Assembly (NCBI GenBank): GCA_052325345.1
Contig: JBKQVG010000272.1
Span: forward strand, 1 to 13,644
Length of the DNA: 13,644 bases
Origin: JBEKYD01 sp052325345
Lineage (GTDB): Bacteria; Acidobacteriota; Terriglobia; Bryobacterales; Bryobacteraceae
Direction: 5' to 3'
The notes under the pieces were generated by a model. The model saw only the letters and a list, made by a program, of their open reading frames with translations. It ran no database searches and was not told the DNA's origin. Made by a program: the position numbers and the translations under genes. The stretch's first letter is position 1, and every line of letters begins with the position of its first letter. Positions 1-5,905 of this stretch are shown here, one piece after another.

Positions 1-2
1 CC

Positions 3-551
3 GTGGACGACCGGCCGTTCGGCGGCGGGGAGGGCATGGTGCTGAAGCCCGACCCGGTTTTCGAGGCGGTGGAGACGATCTGGCCGGAGCGGGGCGAGGG
101 CCGCAGGGCGTTGCTGCTTTCGGCGCAGGGACGCAGCTTCGACCAGGCCATGGCCAACCGGCTGGCCAAGGAACGGGAGTTGCTGCTGATTTGCGGCCGC
201 TACGAAGGGGTGGACGAGCGGGTTGCAGCGCACTTGGCCGACGACGAGATTTCGATCGGAAACTACGTGTTGAGCGGCGGTGAACTGGCGGCCGCCGTGG
301 TGGTGGACAGCGTGGCGCGGTTGATTCCGGGCGTACTGGGGAACGAAACCTCGGCGGCTTTCGATTCGTTTCAGGAGTCGGGCCACGGGGAAGGCTTGCT
401 GGACTGCCCGCACTGGACCCGTCCGGCGGAGTTTCGGGGCTGGAAAGCGCCGGAGGTGCTGCTGAGCGGCAACCATGAGGAAATCCGCAAATTCCGGCGG
501 CAAGCGGCGCGCGAGAAAACCGCCAGGCTGAGGCCGGATTTGCTGGGGTGA
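3..551 (+). CDS. trmD: tRNA (guanine-37-N1)-methyltransferase, 3' part of gene
   Basis: TrmD transfers a methyl group from S-adenosylmethionine to N1 of G37 in tRNAs reading CNN/GGN-type codons, which prevents +1 frameshifting. The reading frame is open at the left edge, so the N-terminus (roughly the first 50 residues) lies outside the window; the GTG at 3 is an internal Val codon. Visible family signatures, in order, are VDDRPFGGGEGM, the trefoil-knot SAM-site segments CGRYEGVDERV and ISIGNYVLSGGE, IPGVLGNE, the DSF aspartate expected to be the general base, LLDCPHWTRP and VLLSGNHEEI. Compared with my memory of E. coli TrmD, the loop between DSF and GLLDCP is about five residues longer, and the C-terminus ends soon after RRPELL-like residues (here RLRPDLLG), giving a short tail. 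In most bacteria trmD is directly followed by rplS; here a two-gene cassette intervenes. Identification is very secure. Confidence 0.96.
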   Translation: MDDRPFGGGEGMVLKPDPVFEAVETIWPERGEGRRALLLSAQGRSFDQAMANRLAKERELLLICGRYEGVDERVAAHLADDEISIGNYVLSGGELAAAVVVDSVARLIPGVLGNETSAAFDSFQESGHGEGLLDCPHWTRPAEFRGWKAPEVLLSGNHEEIRKFRRQAAREKTARLRPDLLG

Positions 552-601
552 AGCGGGGGCGGTCCTTCGCGTTGGGGTATGCTGATAAGGGGAGTTGTGT
601 T

Positions 602-1000
602 TTGCCCGTATCGCCACAGGAAACAATCGCCATCACCGAGCAGACGACGCTGGACTATCGACGCGACTTCGACCGGTTGAACGCGGACGACCAGGCGCGC
701 GTTTTGCTTGCGTTGCGCCGCAGCTATGAGTTGCTGCGGGCGAGGCCGCGCAGCTTTTTCTCTAGAGCGCAGCGCCCGCTTCGGGTTCACCTAAAAGGCG
801 GTCTTAGTCCGTCCCTCTGTTCGCTGCGCGTCGGGCGAGACATCCGTTTGATCGTGGCGGTCGACGACGATCCGGTTTTCGGGCGGACGTTGGTGACTCT
901 CTTTCGTGTGGTCCGCCAGGACGAAGTGGAGCGCAGTTACCGCTCGATCGCCCACCTTCTTTACCGGGATCGGATGGCAAGGAATAACGGAGTAAGGTAG
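602..1000 (+). CDS. RelE/ParE-superfamily toxin-like protein
   Basis: This is a small basic protein of 132 residues from the TTG at 602. Residues about 18-47 form one or two charged helices, followed by the strand block LCSLRVGRDIRLIVAVDDD (72-90) and LVTLFRVVRQDEVER (97-111). That order (helices, then a Leu-Arg-Val-Gly strand, an acidic turn, and a strand ending in basic and Asp/Glu residues) is typical of RelE/ParE-fold mRNA interferases or gyrase poisons. The start is ambiguous. A GTG at 548 overlaps the trmD stop and would give 150 residues, but the TTG at 602 has an AAGGGGAG ribosome binding site at 587-594, and the extra N-terminal residues look unlike the family. It ends 2 bases before the next gene, so the pair should be cotranslated. 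A toxic RNase role is inferred from the fold only; catalytic residues vary too much in this superfamily to assign. Confidence 0.68.
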   Translation: MPVSPQETIAITEQTTLDYRRDFDRLNADDQARVLLALRRSYELLRARPRSFFSRAQRPLRVHLKGGLSPSLCSLRVGRDIRLIVAVDDDPVFGRTLVTLFRVVRQDEVERSYRSIAHLLYRDRMARNNGVR

Positions 1001-1002
1001 GC

Positions 1003-1359
1003 GTGGCCCGTATCAGCCCGCTCTTCGACGCCTGGGGAGTAATCTTCGACGCGGCGAAGCTCCTGCCGACGGAAGAACTCAAGCTGGACTTCCTGGAGGC
1101 GCTTGCCGAACTTGAGGATTACGAGTGCCACCGGACACGCAAGTTTCCCAGAACGCGGTTGCATCGAGTGGTCGGTTATCAAGAGCCTGTCTATCGAGCC
1201 GATGTCGACAAAATTTCGGGCTGGCGTCTGCACGTGCAGTATGAGGATGGCCAGATCCACCTGAAAGACATCGTCGAGGGTCGGAAACACGACGATGCGC
1301 TGCGTGAGATCCAGGCGAAGAAAGTCCGTTACGAAAGGAAGAAGGCCGGGCGGAAGTAG
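1003..1359 (+). CDS. Unrecognised 118-aa protein paired with the RelE-like gene (possible antitoxin)
   Basis: The gene starts at GTG 1003, 2 bases after the preceding stop, with AAGG at 994-997 as a plausible ribosome binding site. It encodes 118 residues: a helical N-terminal half (about 8-50, rich in Leu, Glu and Ala), then a segment that reads like beta strands (YRADVDKISGWRLHVQYEDG, then IHLKDIVEGRKHDDALREI), and a very basic tail with several Lys and Arg. I do not recognise the family. Position directly downstream of a RelE-like gene suggests a toxin-antitoxin partner in HigBA order. However, no helix-turn-helix, ribbon-helix-helix or AbrB motif is evident, and the strand segment itself resembles the WRL-x-V-x-Y-x-DG part of RelE/HigB-like proteins. 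It could therefore be an antitoxin of an uncharacterised type or a second RelE-fold protein. That it is a real gene is well supported by coupling and length; its function is not. Confidence 0.6.
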   Translation: MARISPLFDAWGVIFDAAKLLPTEELKLDFLEALAELEDYECHRTRKFPRTRLHRVVGYQEPVYRADVDKISGWRLHVQYEDGQIHLKDIVEGRKHDDALREIQAKKVRYERKKAGRK

Positions 1360-1381
1360 CGTTCCCTTTGGTTCCCGGTTT

Positions 1382-1399
1382 TCGGGCGCCTCGGGCGCC
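1382..1399. repeat. Tandem 9-bp repeat forming a small hairpin upstream of rplS
   Basis: TCGGGCGCC occurs twice in direct tandem (1382-1390 and 1391-1399). Because GGCGCC is its own reverse complement, the two copies can also fold as a 6-bp stem with a TCG loop. No T-tract follows, so it is not a canonical terminator. It lies in the 98-base gap between the cassette and rplS, just before an AT-rich stretch (about 1411-1450) that could hold an rplS promoter: TAAGAT at 1432-1437 is a passable -10, but I see no good -35. Confidence 0.4.
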
Positions 1400-1457
1400 A
1401 CACCCGCTCAACTTTAAGCAGCCATTTAGTTTAAGATAGAAGATTAAGGAAATTGTC

Positions 1458-1805
1458 ATGCAGAACGCGCTGTTGGCCAAGTTTATTCAGAAGAATCAGC
1501 GGACCGATGTCCCGCAATTTCGTCCCGGCGATACCATCCGGGTGCACGTGAAGATCAAGGAAGGCGATAAAGAGCGGTTGCAGGCTTTCGAAGGCACGGT
1601 GATTGCCCGGAACAATACGGGGATGGGCGAATCGGTGACGGTGCGCAAAGTTAGCTTTGGCCAGGGCGTGGAGCGCATTTTTCCGCTGCATGCGCGCGTG
1701 ATCGACCACATCGACGTGGTGCGCACGGGGCGCGTCCGGCGCGCCAAGCTCTATTACCTGCGCGGCCTCAAGGGCAAAGCGGCGCGGCTGCGCGAGCGCG
1801 AATAG
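1458..1805 (+). CDS. rplS: Large ribosomal subunit protein bL19
   Basis: bL19 is a structural protein of the 50S subunit located at the 30S-50S interface. The 115-residue product has the normal family length and carries its signatures along the whole chain: the N-terminal RTDVPQFRPGDTIRVHVKI, the Lys-rich KEGDKERLQAFEG, ARNNTGMGESVTVRKVSFGQGVERIFPLH, and the C-terminal VRRAKLYYLRGLKGKAARL. The start is ATG 1458, with AAGGA at 1446-1450 as ribosome binding site 7 bases upstream. It is followed 16 bases later by rnhB, the common bacterial order. It probably has some independent transcription, because the gap to the upstream cassette is AT-rich and 98 bases long. Identification is secure. Confidence 0.98.
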   Translation: MQNALLAKFIQKNQRTDVPQFRPGDTIRVHVKIKEGDKERLQAFEGTVIARNNTGMGESVTVRKVSFGQGVERIFPLHARVIDHIDVVRTGRVRRAKLYYLRGLKGKAARLRERE

Positions 1806-1821
1806 CCTCCAGCGAGCTCTC

Positions 1822-2508
1822 ATGCGCCCCGGCAAGGCGGCCGATCCATTGCGGTGCGAAGCGACGCTCGAGCGGGCATTGCGGCGGCGTGGTTTCCACC
1901 TGGTGGCCGGCGCCGATGAAGTGGGCCGGGGCTGCCTGTTCGGACCGGTGGTGGCGGCGGCGGTGATTCTCGCCGCGGACCGCCCGGTACGGGGCCTGAA
2001 CGACAGCAAGCAACTGGAACCGGACCGGCGCGAAGTGTTGGCCGTGCACGTGCGCGAGCGCGCCGTGGCCTGGGCCGTGGCGGCGGTGGATGCCGCCACC
2101 ATCGACGCCATCAACATCTATCAGGCCTCGCGGCTGGCCATGCGCCGCGCCGTCGAGGCTCTTTCGCCCGCGCCGGATTATGTGCTGGCGGATGCCGTTA
2201 CTCTGGAGGTGGGCGTGCCGCAGCAGGCTCTCATTCACGGCGACGCGCGCTGCCACGCCATTGCGGCCGCTTCCATTCTGGCCAAGGTGCATCGCGACGA
2301 GCTGATGCGCCGCTGGGACGCGGTGTTTCCGGAATACGGGCTGGCGTCGAACAAAGGCTATGGCACTCCCGACCACTTGCGCGCCCTGGCCCGGACCGGT
2401 CCCACGCCGCTGCACCGCTTGAGCTACGAACCGGTGCGGCGGTATGCGCGATTTCCGCTGCGCCAAACGGCGCAACTGGAACTGTTCGCCGCCGCGGGGG
2501 CCGCATGA
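1822..2508 (+). CDS. rnhB: Ribonuclease HII
   Basis: RNase HII is a cytoplasmic endonuclease that cuts the RNA strand of RNA-DNA hybrids and nicks at single ribonucleotides misinserted in DNA (ribonucleotide excision repair). The 228-residue protein shows the defining GADEVGRGCLFGPVVAAAVIL segment (catalytic D32 and E33), LNDSKQL (60-65), a third acidic residue D124 in LADAV, HGDARCHAIAAASILAKVHRD (D159 is probably the fourth carboxylate) and the C-terminal YGLASNKGYGTPDHLRAL. Length is typical. ATG 1822 lies 16 bases after rplS; the ribosome binding site is weak, consistent with coupled translation from rplS. The last bases overlap the next gene by four (ATGA at 2505-2508). Confidence 0.97.
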   Translation: MRPGKAADPLRCEATLERALRRRGFHLVAGADEVGRGCLFGPVVAAAVILAADRPVRGLNDSKQLEPDRREVLAVHVRERAVAWAVAAVDAATIDAINIYQASRLAMRRAVEALSPAPDYVLADAVTLEVGVPQQALIHGDARCHAIAAASILAKVHRDELMRRWDAVFPEYGLASNKGYGTPDHLRALARTGPTPLHRLSYEPVRRYARFPLRQTAQLELFAAAGAA

Positions 2509-2816
2509 CGCCCATGCAGCAGGGCTCGACCGAGCCTCCGATTTTGCCCGCCCCGCCCGAGCACCGCTGGTATCACAAAGTATCCGCCGTGGCGCTCTCG
2601 ATTTTGTGTCTGGAGGTCGGCCTGTTCCTGCTGCTATACCCCTGGACCGGTTACTGGGACAGCAACTACTTTTCGGGCTTGTTGCCGCCCTGGAGCGACT
2701 ATTGGGACAACGGCTACACCCGCGCCGCCGTGAGCGCGCTCGGCGCCGTGAATCTGGGTATTGGCCTGAGGGAGATTTTCCGTTTGCGCCGCTTCAGCCG
2801 TCGCGTACCGGAATGA
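2505..2816 (+). CDS. Small two-helix membrane protein of unknown function
   Basis: This 103-residue protein starts at ATG 2505, inside the rnhB stop (ATGA overlap), so it is almost certainly cotranslated with rnhB. The Pro-rich N-terminus (about 1-22) is followed by a hydrophobic helix at about 26-46, ending LLLYPWTGYW. A Trp/Tyr/Asp-rich loop then carries the repeated element YWDSNYF and YWDNGYT, followed by a second helix at about 73-90 and a short basic tail (RLRRFSRR) that should face the cytoplasm. I do not recognise a named family. The aromatic, repeated loop probably sits at the periplasmic face of the membrane. Many genomes have the YraN nuclease-like gene at this position; this protein is not that. 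Function unknown. Confidence 0.8.
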   Translation: MTPMQQGSTEPPILPAPPEHRWYHKVSAVALSILCLEVGLFLLLYPWTGYWDSNYFSGLLPPWSDYWDNGYTRAAVSALGAVNLGIGLREIFRLRRFSRRVPE

Positions 2817-2819
2817 ACG

Positions 2820-2872
2820 AAAAAAAGCGGCGGAACCTTTGAGGGATCTATGAGGAGCGTAGCTTCCGCCGC
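2820..2872 (-). terminator. Rho-independent-type terminator read on the minus strand
   Basis: GCGGCGGAA (2827-2835) pairs perfectly with TTCCGCCGC (2864-2872), a 9-bp stem with a 28-base loop. Seven A residues (2820-2826) flank it on the left, so on the minus strand the stem is followed directly by T7, the layout of an intrinsic terminator. On the plus strand the flank after the stem is AAAACC, which is not a terminator tail, although the hairpin might still protect the 3' end of the rnhB-operon mRNA. There is no minus-strand gene immediately to the right for it to serve. The whole gap 2817-3030 holds nothing else I can assign. Confidence 0.55.
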
Positions 2873-3030
2873 AAAACCTAACTAATTGCCGTTAGACGAC
2901 TCTTTCATCTTAATTAAGCGGCGCGTTTTGGGAACAGTATCTTTCGGTTAACCCGGCTGCAAGCGATCGTCCAGCGCATGCGGCGGAACGGGCTAGGCCA
3001 TGAGTCCTGTACCGCTCGGCGCGCTGCATT

Positions 3031-4782
3031 ATGATGAGTGAAGTGCCTTCCGCAGCTCGCGCCGCGAAAGCGCGGCAGCCTTCCCAACCGGACCGGGCGG
3101 CAGCGCCGCGATGGTTTCAGCCCGCGCTGCTGGGACTGGCGCTGCTGCTGGCGTTAGGTGTGTTTTCGCGCCAGCTTTCCGATTCGGATTTCTGGTGGCA
3201 CCTGAAAACCGGAGAATGGATCGTGCGCACGCGCCGGCTTCCCGTCCCGGATCCATTCGCTTACACCACCGCCCTCGCCCGGCCGGCGTACGCCGGCGAA
3301 CAACTGGTGCGGTACTTCAATCTGACCCACGAATGGCTGGCGCAGGCGTTGATCTACCTGTGGTGGCGGGCAACCGGCTTCGGCGGCGTGGTGCTGCTGC
3401 GGGCGTTGCTGTTGACGCTGTTCTGCGGCGCGGCGGGATGGATCGTCTGGCGCCGGCGCGGTAATTTCTATTGGGCGATGGCGGCGGGCCTGGGAGCGGC
3501 TAGCGCCAGCGTGGAGTTCGCCAACGACCGGCCGTATCTGGCCACTTTCCTGTTTCTGGCGGCGGCGATTGCGGTCCTGGAATCGCGCCGGCGGCTGTGG
3601 CTGCTGGCGCCGCTCTTTCTGCTCTGGGCCAACTGCCATGGCGGATTTTTCCTGGGATGGATGGTGGTGGGCGTTTACGCGGCGGAAGCGCTGTGGCTGC
3701 GCGCGCGAGGGCGCGCTCAGGCGGGCGATGGCGCCCTGTACGCATGGGGCGCGGCGGCGGTATTGGTTTCGGGGCTCAATCCCAACGGCTTCCGCGTGCT
3801 CGAAATTCTACTGTTGTATCGCTCCAGCGACATGCAATCGCGGCTGCTCGAATGGACGCGGCCGGAGCTATGGCCGCCAAGCGTGTTTTCGGCGCTGCTG
3901 GTGGCGGGCGCGGCGGTATTGGTGTGGCGGCGCGCCAGGGTGCGCGTGGCCGATTGGCTGCTGTTCGCGGCCTTCGCCCTTGCGGCGCTCACCGCCTTGC
4001 GCAACACCATCCTGATCGGCTGGTTTGCGCCCATCGCGATTGCGAGCTACCTGCCCTGGGAACTACGCCTCCGTCCTATCGCGCAGTACGCCGCGGCCGC
4101 CATCGGCGTGGCGGCGCTAGCCGGAGGAGTGGCGGAAGGCCGCATGTTTCAACTGCGCGTGGCGGAATGGAAATACCCTGCCGGCGCCGCCGATTTTCTG
4201 CTGTCGCACGGCGTCCGCTCGCGTCTCTTCAACACCTATGAAGACGGCGGCTACCTGATTTGGCGGCTGGCGCCGCGGGAAAAAGTCTTCATCGACGGCC
4301 GGGCTCTCAGCGAGCGCCTGTACGCGGATTACATCCGCATTCTCTACAACCACGACGCCACCGGCGGCAAGGATGCCTTTGCCCTGCTCGATCGATACGG
4401 GGTCCAGACCATCGTCATCAACGGTTTTGAATTTGTGACCGGGCAAACGTACCTGCTGGCGCCAGGCCTGGCCGATCCCGCCCAGACCGGGTGGAAGCTG
4501 GTGTATGAAGACCCGGCCGCCATGGTCTTCATGCGCCATCCGCCGCCGGACGTAGCCGTGCTCGATTCGCTGCGGGTTTTTCCCAGCCTCGAGGCGGAGT
4601 GTGAAGTAAACCTGGAGCACGAGCCTGGATATCCGCGTTGCGCCCGCGCGCTGGGCCAGATGTTTTCCAAGCTCCAGGATTGGCCGCGCGCACGGCGGTG
4701 GATCGGCATCTACCTGGAGCATGCGCACGGCCCGGACCCGCAGGCGGAAGAAGCCTACCGGCGGCTGCTGACGCCGAGGTAG
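3031..4782 (+). CDS. Polytopic membrane protein, GT-C glycosyltransferase-like
   Basis: This 583-residue integral membrane protein has about ten hydrophobic helices between residues 31 and 367 (clear ones near 31-47, 117-139, 168-184, 188-222, 236-252, 285-299, 307-323, 327-341 and 350-367). A soluble C-terminal part covers about 380-583. The first outer loop carries SDSDFWWHLKTGEWI and LPVPDPFAYT and is followed by HEWLAQALIYLWW. An acidic residue pair in the first large loop after the first helix is the pattern of GT-C enzymes, which use polyprenyl-phosphate sugars. The C-terminal part contains LFNTYEDGGYLIWRLAP and VFIDGRALSERLY, which I associate with uncharacterised membrane proteins of this kind. 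It ends with a helical, possibly TPR-like stretch (about 525-580). ATG 3031 is followed by a second ATG at 3034; no strong ribosome binding site is visible. Enzyme activity and sugar substrate are inferred only; it could be a non-catalytic relative. Confidence 0.72.
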   Translation: MMSEVPSAARAAKARQPSQPDRAAAPRWFQPALLGLALLLALGVFSRQLSDSDFWWHLKTGEWIVRTRRLPVPDPFAYTTALARPAYAGEQLVRYFNLTHEWLAQALIYLWWRATGFGGVVLLRALLLTLFCGAAGWIVWRRRGNFYWAMAAGLGAASASVEFANDRPYLATFLFLAAAIAVLESRRRLWLLAPLFLLWANCHGGFFLGWMVVGVYAAEALWLRARGRAQAGDGALYAWGAAAVLVSGLNPNGFRVLEILLLYRSSDMQSRLLEWTRPELWPPSVFSALLVAGAAVLVWRRARVRVADWLLFAAFALAALTALRNTILIGWFAPIAIASYLPWELRLRPIAQYAAAAIGVAALAGGVAEGRMFQLRVAEWKYPAGAADFLLSHGVRSRLFNTYEDGGYLIWRLAPREKVFIDGRALSERLYADYIRILYNHDATGGKDAFALLDRYGVQTIVINGFEFVTGQTYLLAPGLADPAQTGWKLVYEDPAAMVFMRHPPPDVAVLDSLRVFPSLEAECEVNLEHEPGYPRCARALGQMFSKLQDWPRARRWIGIYLEHAHGPDPQAEEAYRRLLTPR

Positions 4783-4808
4783 ACGCGAACGTGGCGCGGG
4801 CGCTCGTG

Positions 4809-4848
4809 CCGGCGGCGTCCCCGCTCATGGGGACGCGCGCGCCGCCGG
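4809..4848. terminator. Strong GC hairpin between convergent genes, no T-tract
   Basis: CCGGCGGC (4809-4816) pairs with GCCGCCGG (4841-4848). Inside it GTCCCC (4817-4822) pairs with GGGGAC (4829-4834), around a 6-base loop and with a GCGCGC bulge at 4835-4840. It sits in the 127-base gap between the ends of the convergent membrane-protein gene and cysK, so it is placed to stop transcription from both sides. Neither side has a T-run, so it does not meet the standard intrinsic terminator pattern. Confidence 0.4.
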
Positions 4849-4909
4849 TCGACAACGCGCCGGGATGAGTCCCGACACGGCAGGTACGCGTCCGCCCCGC
4901 CTTGGAACG

Positions 4910-5860
4910 CTACCCGATCCCTTCGAAAAGCACGGAGCTCAGATACCGCTCGGCGGAATCCGGCAGCACGGTGACGATCGTCTTGCCCGCGAATTCGCTC
5001 TGTGCCGCCAGTCTCACCGCAACCGCCGCGGCGGCGCCGCTCGAAATGCCCGAGAGGATGCCTTCCTCGCGCGCCAGCCTGCGCGCCGTCTCGATGGCTT
5101 CCTCGTTGGAGACCGTCTCGACCCGGTCCACCATCGATAGATCCAGCGTCTCGGGAATGAAGCCGGCGCCGATGCCCTGAATCTTGTGCGGCCCGGGTTT
5201 CAAGGGTTCCCCGTGAAGGGTTTGCGTGATCACCGGGCTGGCGGCGGGCTCCACTCCCACCGCTAGAATCGGCCTGCCGCGATCGAGCTTGATGTAGCGC
5301 GACACGCCGGTAATCGTGCCGCCGGTTCCAATGCCGGAAACCAGGACGTCGATGCCGCCTTCGGTGTCGTCCCAGATCTCCGGGCCGGTCGTCCGGCGAT
5401 GGACTTCCGGGTTCGCCGGGTTCTTGAACTGCTGCGGCAAAACGTAATGAGAGGGATCCGAAGCATAAATCTCTTCCGCTTTGGCGATGGCGCCTTTCAT
5501 CCCCAGGCTGCCCTCCGTCAGAACCAGTTTGGCGCCAAAGGCCGCCAGAACCTTGCGGCGTTCGAGCGACATCGTCTCCGGCATGGTCAGCGTGATCGCG
5601 TAACCGCGAGCCGCCGCCACAAATGCCAGCGCGATTCCCGTGTTGCCGCTGGTGGGCTCGATCAGTTCCTTACCGGCCGTGAGGACGCCGCGACGCTCGG
5701 CATCCTCCACCATGGACGCTCCGATCCGGCACTTCACCGAATACGCCGGATTGCGGCCTTCGATCTTCGCCCAAACCGTGGCTCGGTTGTGACCCGCCAG
5801 GCGGTTCAATCTCACCAGCGGCGTTCTGCCGATGCTGAGCGAATTGTCTGTGAATTTCAT
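4910..5860 (-). CDS. cysK: Cysteine synthase A (O-acetylserine sulfhydrylase)
   Basis: CysK is a PLP-dependent cytoplasmic enzyme that makes L-cysteine from O-acetylserine and sulfide, the last step of sulfur assimilation. The 316-residue protein matches E. coli CysK along its length from memory. It has the N-terminal DNSLSIGRTPLVRLNRL, NPAYSVKCRIGASM with the PLP-binding lysine K43, the substrate loop EPTSGNTG (68-75), LTMPETMSLERR, QQFKNPANPEVH, the phosphate-binding loop GTGGT (178-182), KIQGIGAGFIPETLDL and EGILSGISSGAA. The KCRIG and PETMS forms favour CysK over CysM. The tail after YLSSVLF is shorter than in E. coli. ATG at 5860 is preceded by GGGAGG 8 bases upstream, a good ribosome binding site. 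It lies 45 bases after the M1 peptidase gene on the same strand and may be the last gene of that operon; no cysE or other sulfur gene is visible. Confidence 0.97.
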   Translation of the reverse strand: MKFTDNSLSIGRTPLVRLNRLAGHNRATVWAKIEGRNPAYSVKCRIGASMVEDAERRGVLTAGKELIEPTSGNTGIALAFVAAARGYAITLTMPETMSLERRKVLAAFGAKLVLTEGSLGMKGAIAKAEEIYASDPSHYVLPQQFKNPANPEVHRRTTGPEIWDDTEGGIDVLVSGIGTGGTITGVSRYIKLDRGRPILAVGVEPAASPVITQTLHGEPLKPGPHKIQGIGAGFIPETLDLSMVDRVETVSNEEAIETARRLAREEGILSGISSGAAAAVAVRLAAQSEFAGKTIVTVLPDSAERYLSSVLFEGIG

Positions 5861-5905
5861 CCCTCCTGCCTCCCTCGCTTTCAGATTTTCGAATTCCCCA
5901 CACCC

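Noticed and set aside
1431..2475. Two overlapping minus-strand open frames under rplS and rnhB
   Set aside because: They are antisense to two certain genes and composed of low-complexity Arg/Ala/His-rich residues.
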